Shown one piece after another: positions 32,763 through 43,128 of a stretch of 64,000 nucleotides of DNA. Every line of letters begins with the position of its first letter. Position 1 is the first letter of the stretch. The stretch covers positions 2,728,001 through 2,792,000 of the forward strand of contig CP099420.1 in assembly GCA_024114885.1 (NCBI GenBank). The letters run 5' to 3'. The notes under the pieces are model-generated. The model ran no database searches, had not been told where the DNA came from, and saw nothing but the letters and a program-made list of their open reading frames with translations. A program made the translations under genes and the position numbers. This DNA is from Septoria linicola (lineage: Eukaryota; Ascomycota; Dothideomycetes; Mycosphaerellales; Mycosphaerellaceae).

Positions 32763-33068
32763 ATGCATCTCATGTACACTCTCGACTCGAATGGCAAGCG
32801 TGCCTACACGCTGAAGAAGGTGGTCGGCAGCGAAGTCACAAAATCTGCACACCCAGCAAGATTCTCGCCTGATGACAAGTACTCGAGGTGAGACATAGAA
32901 ATTGCCTGCATGGCTTTGAACGCAGCTGATAGAAATTGTAGACACCGAGTAACCTTGAAGAAGAGATATGGTCTTCTCTTGACCCAGCAGAGTAAGTCAC
33001 AACATGCCATGGCCCGCAGAGTAATGCGCTAATTGTGCACAGAGGATAAGACTGTGCTCGGCCAGTAA
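32763..33068 (+). CDS. NOP10: H/ACA ribonucleoprotein subunit Nop10
   Basis: This is the essential core subunit of box H/ACA snoRNPs, which pseudouridylate rRNA and process pre-rRNA in the nucleolus. Three exons (32763-32887, 32942-32991, 33043-33068) give 66 residues. The start is MHLMYTLDSNGKRAYTLKKV, then SAHPARFSPDDKYSRHRVTL, KKRYGLLLTQQ and a short tail ending VLGQ. Introns of 54 and 51 bases have gtgaga...tgtag and gtaagt...cacag borders. Length and sequence agree with the family from yeast to human, apart from the slightly extended tail. No single frame in the region exceeds the first exon, so this gene is invisible to simple ORF calling. It shares a 241-base intergenic region with LCL2. 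Confidence 0.95.
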
Positions 33069-33576
33069 AGGGACGAAGGATAGTATCTGCATATCATGGG
33101 TTTAGCGATGGAGTCAGGCGTTTGGAGGCAGACGGAAAGGCGGGAAAAAGCTAGGACATAGCAGACTGAACCATTTTCGCGAGCCATTTCGCGCCACTTC
33201 GAGTCCTCCCACTGCGTCGCGACGCATCGAAATTCCTCACTGTGCCGCGAACTCGAAATCGAAAGCAACGGAGGCGCCTGTTTCTGTGCCGCTAGGATGG
33301 GATCACTGGTGAAGCGAGACCTCACACAACGGAGTCGCTGCTTCAAGTCCTTCCAGTGTGCTCACTTCATCTCTCATGGAACTTCTCTGTGAGGACAAGC
33401 TAATTAATGTGAGCTATTGCTAGTTACACCCGAAGTTGGTATGAGCACTTGCGTGCGCGAAGACTGATCTAAATATCCACGAAAAGAATTTGCGGCCTAT
33501 CTATTCCGAATTGCTACTGACAGTGCCCTCTACGACGCCAAAGCACTCACTCAACAGATCCGCCTACGGCCCGAGC
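33069..33576. other. Intergenic region
   Basis: This is the 3' side of NOP10 and the promoter of the F-box-like gene. Nothing else was recognised. Confidence 0.45.
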
Positions 33577-34176
33577 ATGGAAATCTCCCCGATGAGCAAG
33601 CTTTCTGCTGAGCTGCGGAACGAAATCTACAGATTGGCCCTCACGACCAACAAGCAGCTGACCATCTGCTCCTCCAAACTCCACGATGGGCGCCAGAAGA
33701 AGCCGACTGCCACTCAACCTCCCCTCACGAAAGTCTGCAAGCAAAGCCGTCGTGAGAGTCTTCAGATGTTCTACAATCTCAACACTTTCATCATCAGTGT
33801 CTCCGGCGCTCCCCGCGGCAGCCGAGATCTCCGGGCGGACTTCCTTCGTCAGACGATGGAAGTAGCACTGTGGATGAGATGCACGGAACAGGCGAGTCAC
33901 CAAGCTATTTCGATGCTGAAATTAGTGGTTTATATGCCATGGGAAACTGGAAGGCGCGAGGGAGACTGGTCGAGCTTCGTGAGAGCATTTGATCGTTATG
34001 GCTATCGCATGCCTAAGCTGGTCGCTACAGTGCATTTGAAGAGCCAATTGGCCCTGCTAGAACTTGTTCTCAGCGAGTCCGGATTTGAGGAGTTCAAGGA
34101 GAGGCAGAAGCAGAAAGCGAAGGATTTCTTTAGTGGTATGGGTTTGGAGGTCAAGACGACGTTCAAATTCATTTGA
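33577..34176 (+). CDS. F-box-like/2EXR-type fungal protein, 199 aa
   Basis: It belongs to a large, expanded fungal family marked by an N-terminal F-box-like motif, here MSKLSAELRNEIYRLALTTN, and a downstream KVCKQSRRESLQMFYNLNTF ('xxCxQxRxExLxxFYxxNxF'). The members are often annotated only as hypothetical or F-box proteins and are abundant and variable in Mycosphaerella relatives. The ATG at 33577 (MEISPMSKLS) is the first in the frame; the open frame extends to 33490 without an ATG. The C-terminal half is basic and ends FFSGMGLEVKTTFKFI. No signal peptide or membrane segment is seen. Whether it enters an SCF ubiquitin ligase is not known. Confidence 0.75.
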   Translation: MEISPMSKLSAELRNEIYRLALTTNKQLTICSSKLHDGRQKKPTATQPPLTKVCKQSRRESLQMFYNLNTFIISVSGAPRGSRDLRADFLRQTMEVALWMRCTEQASHQAISMLKLVVYMPWETGRREGDWSSFVRAFDRYGYRMPKLVATVHLKSQLALLELVLSESGFEEFKERQKQKAKDFFSGMGLEVKTTFKFI

Positions 34177-34748
34177 GACGAGTTGAAGTGGCTGTCTACG
34201 AAGAGAGAAGATTGTCGATTCGAAAATATCGACGGACTTCTGATTATGATATCCATGTTGCTAGAGCTTCACAGATTGCTCTTGTAACACGATCTACGAG
34301 CCAAACAGCCATCTGGTTTCTGTTCAGTGTCCGCTCGTCTAGCTTCTGGTGTACATCTCGCATGTGTCTCTTTGCAAAGACTCCAGAGAGCACATATACT
34401 TGCCAGTGATTCCCTTCGAAAGACGTCCTTGAAGTCGCAAATGCACGTTGTCGGATAGTGAATACGTTCCTGCAGAAGTGGAGCCATTGGGCGGCCAGGG
34501 TCCAATGCGCATTAGTTAGCCCGAAACTCTCACACAATATGTAACCCGAGCTGCCATCGTTCGATTTTGTTTAGCACTGTCATATGCAGCTACATCTCGC
34601 TGCTTTTGCTAATACACATCGTGCCATTGGCTCGCGAAACTTATTCCGCACGTTTCTGCGACCTCATAAATCGCTCATACCGCGTTTAAAACCCAATCAA
34701 CGTCACATCTCGATTGCAAGAACGGAAACCCCACGACCGCCCACCAAA
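34177..34748. other. Promoter/leader of ERG20, includes an in-frame upstream ATG
   Basis: The left part is non-coding. From 34584 an upstream ATG is in frame with the ERG20 start at 34749 and opens a basic, acid-poor 55-codon extension described under the gene. Confidence 0.6.
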
Positions 34749-35923
34749 ATGCCTGCGACGTTGAAGGAATTCGAGAGTGTGTTTCCTAAGCTTGTGGAGG
34801 ACCTGAAGGAGGAATGCCAGCAATACAAGCTGCCTGAGCAGGCTCTTACCTGGTTTGAGAAGGTATGACAATCGAAACATTGGGTTCAAGCTGCGTTGCG
34901 CTGCGAAGAAATCCGGCTTCGAGCTTTCGATCCCGAAATCATAATGCATCGCTCGACCTCGGCGCAGCGTAAGAATGAGTCTGACATTACGCTCAATAGT
35001 CTCTATACCACAACACTCTAGGTGGTAAATGCAATCGCGGCCTTTCAGTCATCGACACAACGCAACTCCTCCTCGGCCGCAAGCTCACCGACGATGAGTT
35101 CTTCCGCACTGCCCTACTGGGCTGGTTCATCGAGCTTCTTCAGGCTTTCTTCCTCGTATCAGACGATATCATGGACAGTTCGAAGACTCGCCGTGGCAAC
35201 CCATGCTGGTACCTCATGCCAAACGTGGGAATGATTGCGATCAACGATGCGTTCATGCTGGAGAGCTCAATATACCTGCTCCTGAAGAAGTACTTTAAGA
35301 AGGAGAAGTACTATGTGGATGTCATTGAGCTGTTTCACGATGTTACATTCCAGACAGAGCTTGGGCAGACATGCGATCTGTTGACCGCACCGGAGGACCA
35401 TGTCGATCTGGACAACTTCTCGCTCGAGAAGTACACATTCATCGTCATCTACAAGACAGCTTATTACAGCTTCTACTTGCCTGTGGCTTTGGCACTGCAT
35501 TTTGCTGGCTTCGCCACGGAGAAGAACTTGAAGACTGCTGAGGACATTCTGATCCCAATGGGAGAGTACTTCCAGGTGCAGGACGACTACCTTGACAACT
35601 TCGCCGACCCAGCCACCCTCGGCAAGATTGGCACCGATATCCAGGACAACAAGTGCTCATGGCTTGTCAACCAGGCATTGAAGAAAGCCACGCCGGAGCA
35701 GAGGAAGGTGCTAGAAGAGAACTACGGACAAAAGGACGTCAAGAAGGAGGCTGCTGTGAAAGAGCTTTTCAACGAGCTCGAGCTGGAGAGCGTGTACCAG
35801 AAGTACGAAGAGGAGCGCGTAGCAGACATTCGACAAAAGATCCAGGCGATCGACGAGAGCGAAGGACTAAAGAAGGAGGTATTTGACGAATTTTTGAGGA
35901 AAATCTACAAGCGAAGCAAGTAG
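34749..35923 (+). CDS. ERG20: Farnesyl diphosphate synthase
   Basis: The enzyme condenses IPP with DMAPP and then with GPP to farnesyl diphosphate, which feeds sterols, dolichols, ubiquinone and prenylated proteins. Exons 34749-34862 and 35000-35923 flank a 137-base intron in phase 0. Together they give 345 residues, normal for the family. The first Asp-rich motif is LVSDDIMDSSKTRRGNPCWY (DDxxD plus RRG), the second QVQDDYLD, and GGKCNRGLSVIDT and KCSWLVNQAL bind substrate. The C-terminus RKIYKRSK keeps the basic tail. An in-frame upstream ATG at 34584 would add 55 residues rich in Arg, His and Lys with almost no acidic residue (MQLHLAAFANTHRAIGSRNL...), resembling a mitochondrial presequence. 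This suggests a second, organellar isoform. Confidence 0.96.
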
Positions 35924-36270
35924 ACGTCTAGAACTTTGCATTTCAGTAGTTTGAAGCCACTGCGTAGATTAATTGAGAACCAAGTTGCAGGATAAAGCTC
36001 CCCTGCTATAAAATAAAATAAATTGAAATAAAATAATGAGTATCCTCAAATGTATGCGCCTGCCGTCTTCAACACCGTGCTTGCCTGAGGCGCTAACACG
36101 CACGCGACTTCCCAGCCCACTCGTGACGCGTTTTGTTTGGATTTCACTACCACGTCGAGACATCAACCAGGATGGTCGGTCTCGAACTGCTACTACTCTC
36201 TTCGCACTACATGGCGATCTGAGAAGTCAAGACGGACTGATTTGGTCGCAGGACGGTAAGGACAGGAACG
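35924..36270. other. Spacer between ERG20 and CDC23
   Basis: It contains an A/T-rich patch with AAAT-type repeats at about 36006-36037 and otherwise only the short promoter of CDC23. Confidence 0.45.
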
Positions 36271-38253
36271 ATGCTATCAAGCGAACAGGAAGCAGAGCTG
36301 GTGGCACAGCTGCAGCAAGCAATTGTCGCCTGCAATGAACGCTGTCTGTACTTTGCTGCGGCGTGGTCGTCGGAGCTCTTGAACTCATTCGGCCACACTA
36401 TAGACGATGAAGGCGACGGGTCTGACACAGAAATTGATGAAGACGCTTCTTTGCCAAACATACAAACCACGAATCGCGATCCGAGAGAAGCACGGCGTGA
36501 GGCAAAAGAACTGCCTCGATATTTATTGGCCAAATCTTTCTTTGACTGCCGGGAATTCGATCGATGTGCAGCAGTATTCCTCCCCAGTCAAATGCCTCAC
36601 GCCACCCCTTCATACGAGGCTGTCACCCCCTCTGGCGTTCGGGCCACGCCAATAAAGGAGACTCGCATGCCACTTGGCTCGACCAAAAGTCGCACACAGA
36701 AGCTCAAGCGAGCGCCGCCGCCTCCAGCGCCCAAGAATCTCAGCCAGAAGTCCTTATTCCTTGCACTCTATGCTCGATACTTATCCGGTGAAAAACGAAA
36801 GCAGGAGGAGTCGGAGACTATTCTCGGTCCTCACGACGGGCCTTCGACCGCGAACAAGGCAGTTTCCGACATCGCAGCCATCCTTGAAGAATACTTCAAT
36901 TCTCGCGGAGGACTACAGGACCTCACGAACTCCGACGGCTGGCTAGACTACCTCTACGGTATCATCTTGATCAAGTCCAAGTCCGAGAGACTGGCCACGC
37001 AGTGGCTCTTGAGAAGCGTCAATCTTAACCCATGGAACTGGTCTGCGTGGCTAGAGCTCGCCTCGCTCATCGAAGGGCCCGAACAACTCGATGACACTTT
37101 CAAGGCTAGCCTACCCAAGAATATCATGACTTTCATCTTCATAGTGTACTGCAGTCAAGAGCTCTTTCAGCAGGATCAGCAAGTGTTCGATACTTTGGCG
37201 AATATGATGAGCATATTTCCCCATTCTGCATTCCTTATACAGCAAAAGGCGCTTCTGCTGTACCATGCGCGAGAGTATGACACTGCAACGTCGCTGTTCG
37301 AAGATCTGCTTCGTCGCTTCCCGCACCGTCTGGAGGCGATGGAAATCTACAGCAATCTTCTTTACGTTCTGCAGAACAGACCTAAGCTTGCTACTTTGGC
37401 AGCAATGGCAAGCGATACGGATAAGTTCAGGCCAGAGACGAATTGCATACTGGGCAATTACTATAGTTTGATCGGCGAGCACGAGAAAGCGGTACTGCAC
37501 TTCCGGCGTGCGATTTCACTTGATCGCAATTGTCAGACCGCATGGACACTGATGGGCCACGAGTATATCGAGCTGAAAAACACCCAAGCCGCCATTGAGT
37601 CGTATCGCCGGGCAGTGGATACGAATCGCAAAGACTACCGAGCCTGGTATGGTCTTGGTCAAGGCTATGAGATGCTCGAGTCTCACAGCTACAGTCTCTT
37701 CTACTACCATCGTGCTGCGGCTCTCTACCCACTGGACCCGAAGATGTGGGCCGCCGTTGGACAAGCGTACAATAAATGCCACAAGTACAGCAATGCGATT
37801 CAAGCCTACAAACGAGCACTTATCGCTGGTGCGCAGATGGATCCAACTGCAAGCTTTGGAAGTGCGAACGCAGATCCGCTGGCTCAGGCAGTGGGCGGTG
37901 CGTTAGATCCGCAGATCTTGTGGGAGATTGCATGCTTGTACGAACAACAGAGCGACTGGGAGGAAGCTTCAGCCTATATGGAGCTCACACTTGCACAAGA
38001 GGAAGGCGCTGAAGAGGGTGACGAAGGACTCGGAGTAACGCAAATCACAAGCCGTGCACGACTATGGCTGGCGAGATGGAGCCATACTTGTGGCGACTGG
38101 CAGCGTACCCTGGACTTGTCGAACGAGCTGTGTCAAGACGGAGTTGAAGTGGAGGAGGCGAAAAGCTTGATCAAGGATGTGCGAGCTCGAATGCAAGAAA
38201 TGGAAGAAGAAGGCGGAGTGTCGCGTTTCAGCAGAGCTTCAGAAGAACTCTGA
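36271..38253 (+). CDS. CDC23: Anaphase-promoting complex subunit Cdc23 (APC8)
   Basis: This is a TPR scaffold subunit of the APC/C ubiquitin ligase, which drives anaphase entry and mitotic exit. The 660-residue single-exon protein has the N-terminal Cdc23 domain (LVAQLQQAIVACNERCLYFA, WSSELLNSF, ...AKSFFDCREFDRCAAVF). A variable linker with Pro runs (RAPPPPAPKNLSQKSLFLAL) follows, then FLALYARYLSGEK. TPR units fill about residues 225-590, with clear pairs CILGNYYSLIGEHEKAVLHF, TLMGHEYIELKNTQAAIESY, YGLGQGYEMLESHSYSLFYY and AVGQAYNKCHKYSNAIQAYK. The C-terminus is acidic and Ser-rich. No intron is needed and no lesion is seen. Confidence 0.95.
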   Translation: MLSSEQEAELVAQLQQAIVACNERCLYFAAAWSSELLNSFGHTIDDEGDGSDTEIDEDASLPNIQTTNRDPREARREAKELPRYLLAKSFFDCREFDRCAAVFLPSQMPHATPSYEAVTPSGVRATPIKETRMPLGSTKSRTQKLKRAPPPPAPKNLSQKSLFLALYARYLSGEKRKQEESETILGPHDGPSTANKAVSDIAAILEEYFNSRGGLQDLTNSDGWLDYLYGIILIKSKSERLATQWLLRSVNLNPWNWSAWLELASLIEGPEQLDDTFKASLPKNIMTFIFIVYCSQELFQQDQQVFDTLANMMSIFPHSAFLIQQKALLLYHAREYDTATSLFEDLLRRFPHRLEAMEIYSNLLYVLQNRPKLATLAAMASDTDKFRPETNCILGNYYSLIGEHEKAVLHFRRAISLDRNCQTAWTLMGHEYIELKNTQAAIESYRRAVDTNRKDYRAWYGLGQGYEMLESHSYSLFYYHRAAALYPLDPKMWAAVGQAYNKCHKYSNAIQAYKRALIAGAQMDPTASFGSANADPLAQAVGGALDPQILWEIACLYEQQSDWEEASAYMELTLAQEEGAEEGDEGLGVTQITSRARLWLARWSHTCGDWQRTLDLSNELCQDGVEVEEAKSLIKDVRARMQEMEEEGGVSRFSRASEEL

Positions 38254-38436
38254 TACGCATGAAAAGCACTCGCGACATAACTAAGCTCAGCAGTTCCGTG
38301 TCTTCTCTGATATTGCAGGGAACAGCAGATCGGGTAAGCATGCACGCACCAACAACAAACTGCTGACATAAGCTTGCATGAAGCACAAAGAGAACACACT
38401 TTGCACCTGCATTATAATCCCACAATTTACCAAAAA

Positions 38437-39360
38437 ATGGCACAACCTTTCGATCTTTCCTTCGGCCTTGAGGGCACTCATGTGCTGATCACGGGAGGCT
38501 GTGGCCTGATCGGGCGAGTCGTCGTAGAAGCTTTTCTAGCTGCGGGCGCCAATGTCTCTGTTCTGGATCTCCCGGAAGCTATAGCAAATCGTCAACATTA
38601 TGGTGGGAAACACGATTCAATCCTCTTCGTGCCAGTGGATATATCGCAGGCCGAGTCAGTGAACAGCGCGTTCGCGAAAGCTGAGAATGGATTCGGCGCA
38701 GTAGAGTGCTGTGTTGCGCTGGCCAGCATGGATTTGAGCAGCTTGCCTCAAACAGAGAGCATTTGCGACATGGATCCGAAAGTAATCATACACCGCGCCT
38801 ATGTTGATGCCTGACACTGACGGCATTCGTAGATATGGCAAAATGTGTTCGACATCAACATCAACGGCACTTTCCTCACCGCTCAACGCTGGCTACGAGG
38901 AATCAGATCAGCGCTCACAGATCCCATTGCTGCCTCAAACCTCCGCAACGTCAATCTCATACTCATGGGCTCCGAATCCGGAAAGTTCGGTGTTCGTACG
39001 ATGGCCGCCTACTCAGCTGGCAAAGCCGCCGTTCAATACGGACTCCTTCAATCTCTGGCAAAGGATGCGCCTAAGATCTATCTCAAGGCCCGTGTAAATG
39101 GTGTGGCCCCTGGCGCTGTCAATACAGCCCGCTTCAAGGAGGAGTGTGAAAGGTATGGTAAGCAATGGGAGTATGAAGAATGCGAGGCTACTGTCGGACT
39201 TGCCAAGCCTGTGCCAGTGGAGCATGTGGCAAGAACATTCTTGTTTTTGGCCTCCGAAAGGTTTAGCGGCACAATGCACAGTCAACTATTGCACGTTGAC
39301 AGTGGCAAGACGGGGAGCCTCGTCTGGCAGCCTGGAGAGGTGGAAGCTACGCGTCCTTGA
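38437..39360 (+). CDS. Short-chain dehydrogenase/reductase
   Basis: Exons 38437-38781 and 38833-39360 flank a 51-base intron (gtaatc...cgtag) and give 290 residues. The cofactor motif is VLITGGCGLIGRVVVEAF (TGxxxGxG), with an Asp at the end of strand 2 (SVLDLPE) that favours NAD(H). VDISQAESV follows. After the splice come FDININGTFLTAQRWL (the structural Asn) and LILMGSESG (catalytic Ser). The active-site pair is YSAGKAAVQYG (YxxxK), then VNGVAPGAVNT, the PG motif. Substrate is unknown; the group includes sugar and polyol dehydrogenases. The first exon read alone runs on for 12 wrong codons, so the splice is needed to keep the family sequence. Confidence 0.9.
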
Positions 39361-40415
39361 AAGATCGCAGGTGAAGCAGAATAGAAGGCTGAGGAATGAA
39401 TTGACTTCATGAGGTTTTTCCCGAGTCGCTCAGCCTCGTGACTGCCATCATTTGTCAAGCACTGACAGCCTCGACTACAGTCTGTCTTATGCATATGGGA
39501 AGCGGGTTGTGGGCGGAAAGCAAGGGCTGGACGAATGAGATCCCGAAGTCTCCCAGGATATCGATTGAAGTCTAAGCAATCCGCTTCCCGTATGCATATG
39601 ACAGACTGTAGCGTCGCTGCATGATCGAAGTTGGAGCGCAAGCAACAACACGAGGAATTTGCCTCGTCTCGTGGCTGCAAGGCATACAGTACTTCCCGCA
39701 CTGGTTCAAAAATCACCTCACATCGCACTTTGCCAACCTGATGCGAGTCCCCAATTCCCACTGTGGGCATGATGGCGCGCTTTGTGCCACAGTCTGCGTG
39801 ATCGCATGCTTACAGACTGGCAAACAACGCGAAGCGGAAGATTCGGTCATACCCTAGATCGGACCAGCCTACCTGGCTTTCGCAATTACGGCCAGTTGCA
39901 CGCCTGTCTAACCAAATCCTAGTCTGGCCATCTAACATATTCCACAAAGTCTCTACTAATACTGACAGATTTGAGAAGCGCATGTGCGTTCGCGACCGCT
40001 CTTGAGCTACAGAAGACCTTCTTCGTGCGTACACGGCCAGAAAGCATGTTCAGGACCGGTCTTCAGTCACGCGTGACATTGAAATAGAGCACGAGAATGG
40101 TGCTAGTGTAGCGCGTTCTGACGCATTGGCAGTCCAGTAGCTGCTGACTATGTCTCGGTTGTCAACAGATCCGCCCGTACGAGCACGTTTTCCACCGGAT
40201 CGCACTCCACAAGGTGAAGCGAGACAGGCCATCGGTTGCACCACGTTGGTCGAGACTCCCAGCATGTAAACCAGGCTGCGAGAATCCGGGTATCCGTTAC
40301 ACGAGCGCCCAATGTGCACTAGCATACACGATTTAAGATATAAACGAGACAATCGCTCATGGAGATGCAGTGACTTTGGCAAGACATCGCACTTACTCTG
40401 CAGTCAACCGGAATC
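39361..40415. other. Intergenic region with a strong inverted repeat
   Basis: No gene was recognised. A 35-base inverted repeat with 67-base loop begins about 115 bases after the SDR stop (listed separately). The rest shows only short frames. Confidence 0.5.
39475..39611. repeat. 137-base hairpin: 35-base inverted repeat, 67-base loop
   Basis: The left arm (39475-39509, begins CTACAGTCTG) and right arm (39577-39611, ends CAGACTGTAG) are reverse complements at 32 of 35 positions. As RNA, two of the three mismatches become G-U pairs, leaving one mispair. Pairing can extend outward past a 2-base bulge. No clear target-site duplication flanks it. It could be a MITE-like remnant or a transcribed stem-loop in the SDR 3' UTR. 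Confidence 0.85.
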
Positions 40416-41874
40416 ATGTACAGCAGAGGACTCGCTCTAGCTCTCGGCTGTGCCGCTCTAGCTCACGCTACGCCTTAGAAGCCTCACACTACTGTCGACA
40501 ATGTCGAAGCTCAAGAGCTCACTTACGACGTTGCCGTGATTGGAGGCGGCGCTAGTGGTGCCTACGCTGCTGCCAGACTGCAGCAAGAAGGCATCAAAGT
40601 GGTTGTCATTGAGCAAGAAGACAGACTTGGTGGTATGAGATGAGCATGCACTATGCTAGCCGAGTACGTGCTAACAGTTCATAGGCCATGTCAACACATA
40701 TCACGATCCGACTTCGAACGGAACATACGATCATGGCGTTCAGGTCTTCTCGAATCTTTCAGTTGTCACCGATTTCTTCGGTCACTACGACATCCCATTG
40801 GTAGCTGCAGGTGCACTTGGCGGCAGCTCACAGACGGTCGATTTTGCGAGTGGAACTGTCATACCCACTGTGCAGAATGTTACCGCCCTCGCACAAGGTA
40901 TCCTTGGTTATGGTGCTGAGGTGGCCAAGTACCCGACAATCAACACCAAGTGGGACATCCCCAAGCCTGTGCCCGAGGACTTTACCCTTCAATTGGGCGA
41001 CTTCATCACGAATTATGGCCTCCAGAGCTGGGCGTACATCGCATACACGTACCAGCAAGGTCTCGGTAACATACTCGCACAATCGACGCTGTACGTACTT
41101 CGCTACTTCGATGCACAACAAGTGCAAGACATCGCTGGCCAAGCTTTCCTCGTCAACGGCTTGCAGAACAACCAGGCGTTATATGACCGCGTGCAGGCCG
41201 AGCTTGGAGACAATGTCCTGCTCAACACGAAACCTACCAAGATCGAGCGCAAGGACGATTCGGTGAAGATTACTGCCAAGTGCAGCCACAACAAGTACCA
41301 GATCACGGCGAAGAAGCTCTTGGTCTCCACCCCTCCTACTGCTGAGAAGCTCTCCTTCCCGGATCTGTCCCCAGATGAGAAGGCCATCTTTGGTCAATTC
41401 AACGGAAGCTACTACTGGAACAGCATCGTCCTCAACTCTGGCCTGCCCGGCAACACCACATACACCAACATCGCGCCTGAGAATCCATTAGCCATTCCCG
41501 CAGTGCCAGGCCTCTACACCATCAACGCGACTCCCTTCCCAGGCGTCACCGCTCCTCTAAATGGCTCAGACCGTGACCTCCCAGAAACCCAAGTCAAAGC
41601 TGAGATCGTCGCGGCTATCAAGCGTATCAGAAAGGGCCTGAACATCACTGTCGACACGGAGCCTGTGTTTGCAGAATTCAATGCTCACAGTCCTTTCCAT
41701 CTGACTGTGTCCAACGACGCCATCAAGAGTGGTTTCTACGATGATCTGGAAGCTTTGCAGGGACAAAAGAATACTTGGTATACTGGTGGAACTTGGAATA
41801 AGCCTGCTACGAGTGCGTTGTGGAACTTCACGGAGTATGAAATCCTGCCTAAGCTATTGGCCGAGCTGAAGTGA
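40416..41874 (+). pseudogene. Secreted FAD-dependent amine oxidase-like gene with in-frame TAG after the signal peptide
   Basis: Exons 40416-40632 and 40685-41874 (52-base intron, gtatga...catag) would encode about 468 residues. Residues 1-20 form a signal peptide (MYSRGLALALGCAALAHATP). The next codon is TAG (40476-40478), after which the same frame continues KPHTTVDNVEAQELTYDVAV into the FAD motif VIGGGASGAYAAARLQQEG and DRLGGHVNTYHDP. The remainder is an intact flavin amine oxidase-like chain without further stops (YDHGVQVFSNLSVV, TKIERKDD, TWYTGGTWNKPATSALWNF) with several N-glycosylation sites. It resembles the beta-cyclopiazonate dehydrogenase-like group. No ATG follows soon after the TAG, and no acceptable intron removes it. 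A single C-to-T change (CAG to TAG) is the simplest explanation. Sequencing error and readthrough are alternatives. Confidence 0.8.
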
Positions 41875-43128
41875 GATGGCGTGGTAGAGCCATAGAACAC
41901 TACGTAACTCATGAAAGACCTTCATCGTTGTCGTGGTCTGTCGGCTACACATTCCCTCTTCTGAGTCTCCTCTCATGATCGTTACGATCATGTTTCAGTT
42001 CTGCCAAGCTGCCGGGTTCTAACACGAGGGATTTGAGCTCAACTTCTCTCCGATATCTTATAGCGTGCCCACTTGGACCGAGACAGTAAACGTTGGCGTG
42101 GCTGGTACTGTCGATGTCGAATCACTGTGATCAACGTAATCGCGATCATGATAGCACAGAACGATCGAAAGGCGGCTCAAGTCTCAGTATACAAATCTTG
42201 AGCTACACACTTGTCTTTTCGAATGTGATTGTGATACCACGTACAGAGCAGTGATGCCCGGAAATACACAAAGTATATTGGGGGCTGATAACAGATGGCT
42301 AGCAATGATAGCTAGCGAGCAAGCAGCCTCGGTGTCTTCCGTACCTGAGCACATGAAACACACTGATCAGACTTGCGGCTTTGGACCACGCAATGATGGT
42401 ATCATGCTTGCGATCGCACGTTAAGCGGGTTCAACCCCGCCATAGAAAGCACTTATCTGATGCGGCTCAGTGCCAAATTAAAGGTCAAGCTCATCATGAC
42501 AAGCTTAAAGCTCTCAAGCTCGACGGCTCTGTCGATCTTCCACGGGCATTTCTGAGATCTCAATCTGATAAGAGCCTGACACCCCGGGACTTCACGAGGT
42601 GCAGACGATGATAACCATGTGGCTGACACAAACTGTGGATCTAATCTCACTTTCGGCGTGCAGAAGGACTATCTTGTTTCATAGTGCGTGGCCTGTCTCA
42701 GAGACGATCGCGAGAGCATCATGGTGTCGTGTAATATCTCTGGTGCCTCGGACGCCATTCTCTCCGGCAATCATGGCAGGAAATGTGGTGGGTATGTAGC
42801 TCCAAGATCTTTCTCCGGCGCAGAACACTTCTGTCAACGCTATTGCCGCAGCACACAATCGCGCGTTGCTGATCTGCGTAAACGTCCTCGAAGCACTGCT
42901 TGAGAACTCTGCCCGCATAGATCGAAAGAGGAAGGAACGAATCATCATTGCGCCGTTGGAAGGCGTGATCAGCAACGACGAACCGCAGATTGTCTGGCGT
43001 GCAATGTGTTGAAGCCACGGTAAAGCGCTTTGCTGAAGGCCGGCGTGCGCAATCTCTGATATATCTCGCGATAGCCTCCGCTCGTGGCTATGTAGGATAT
43101 CGATCGACAGACATTCCACGTCGAAAAC
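41875..43128. other. Intergenic region, nothing firm
   Basis: No gene is supported. A plus-strand stretch near 42615-42672 reads as a Cys/Asn-containing peptide ending in a stop and might be a relic of a DOMON-type leader for the b561-like gene, but the frame is too short to call. A tRNA B-box-like GGTTCAACCCC near 42428 lacks a matching A box and cloverleaf. Confidence 0.35.

Noticed and set aside
30990..41874. Secondary-metabolite cluster (NmrA, FPPS, SDR, amine oxidase)
   Set aside because: No backbone enzyme (PKS, NRPS, terpene cyclase, prenyltransferase) is present, and housekeeping genes NOP10 and CDC23 are interspersed.
42360..42450. tRNA-like B box (GGTTCAACCCC)
   Set aside because: No A box at proper distance and no cloverleaf with a 7-bp acceptor stem could be formed.
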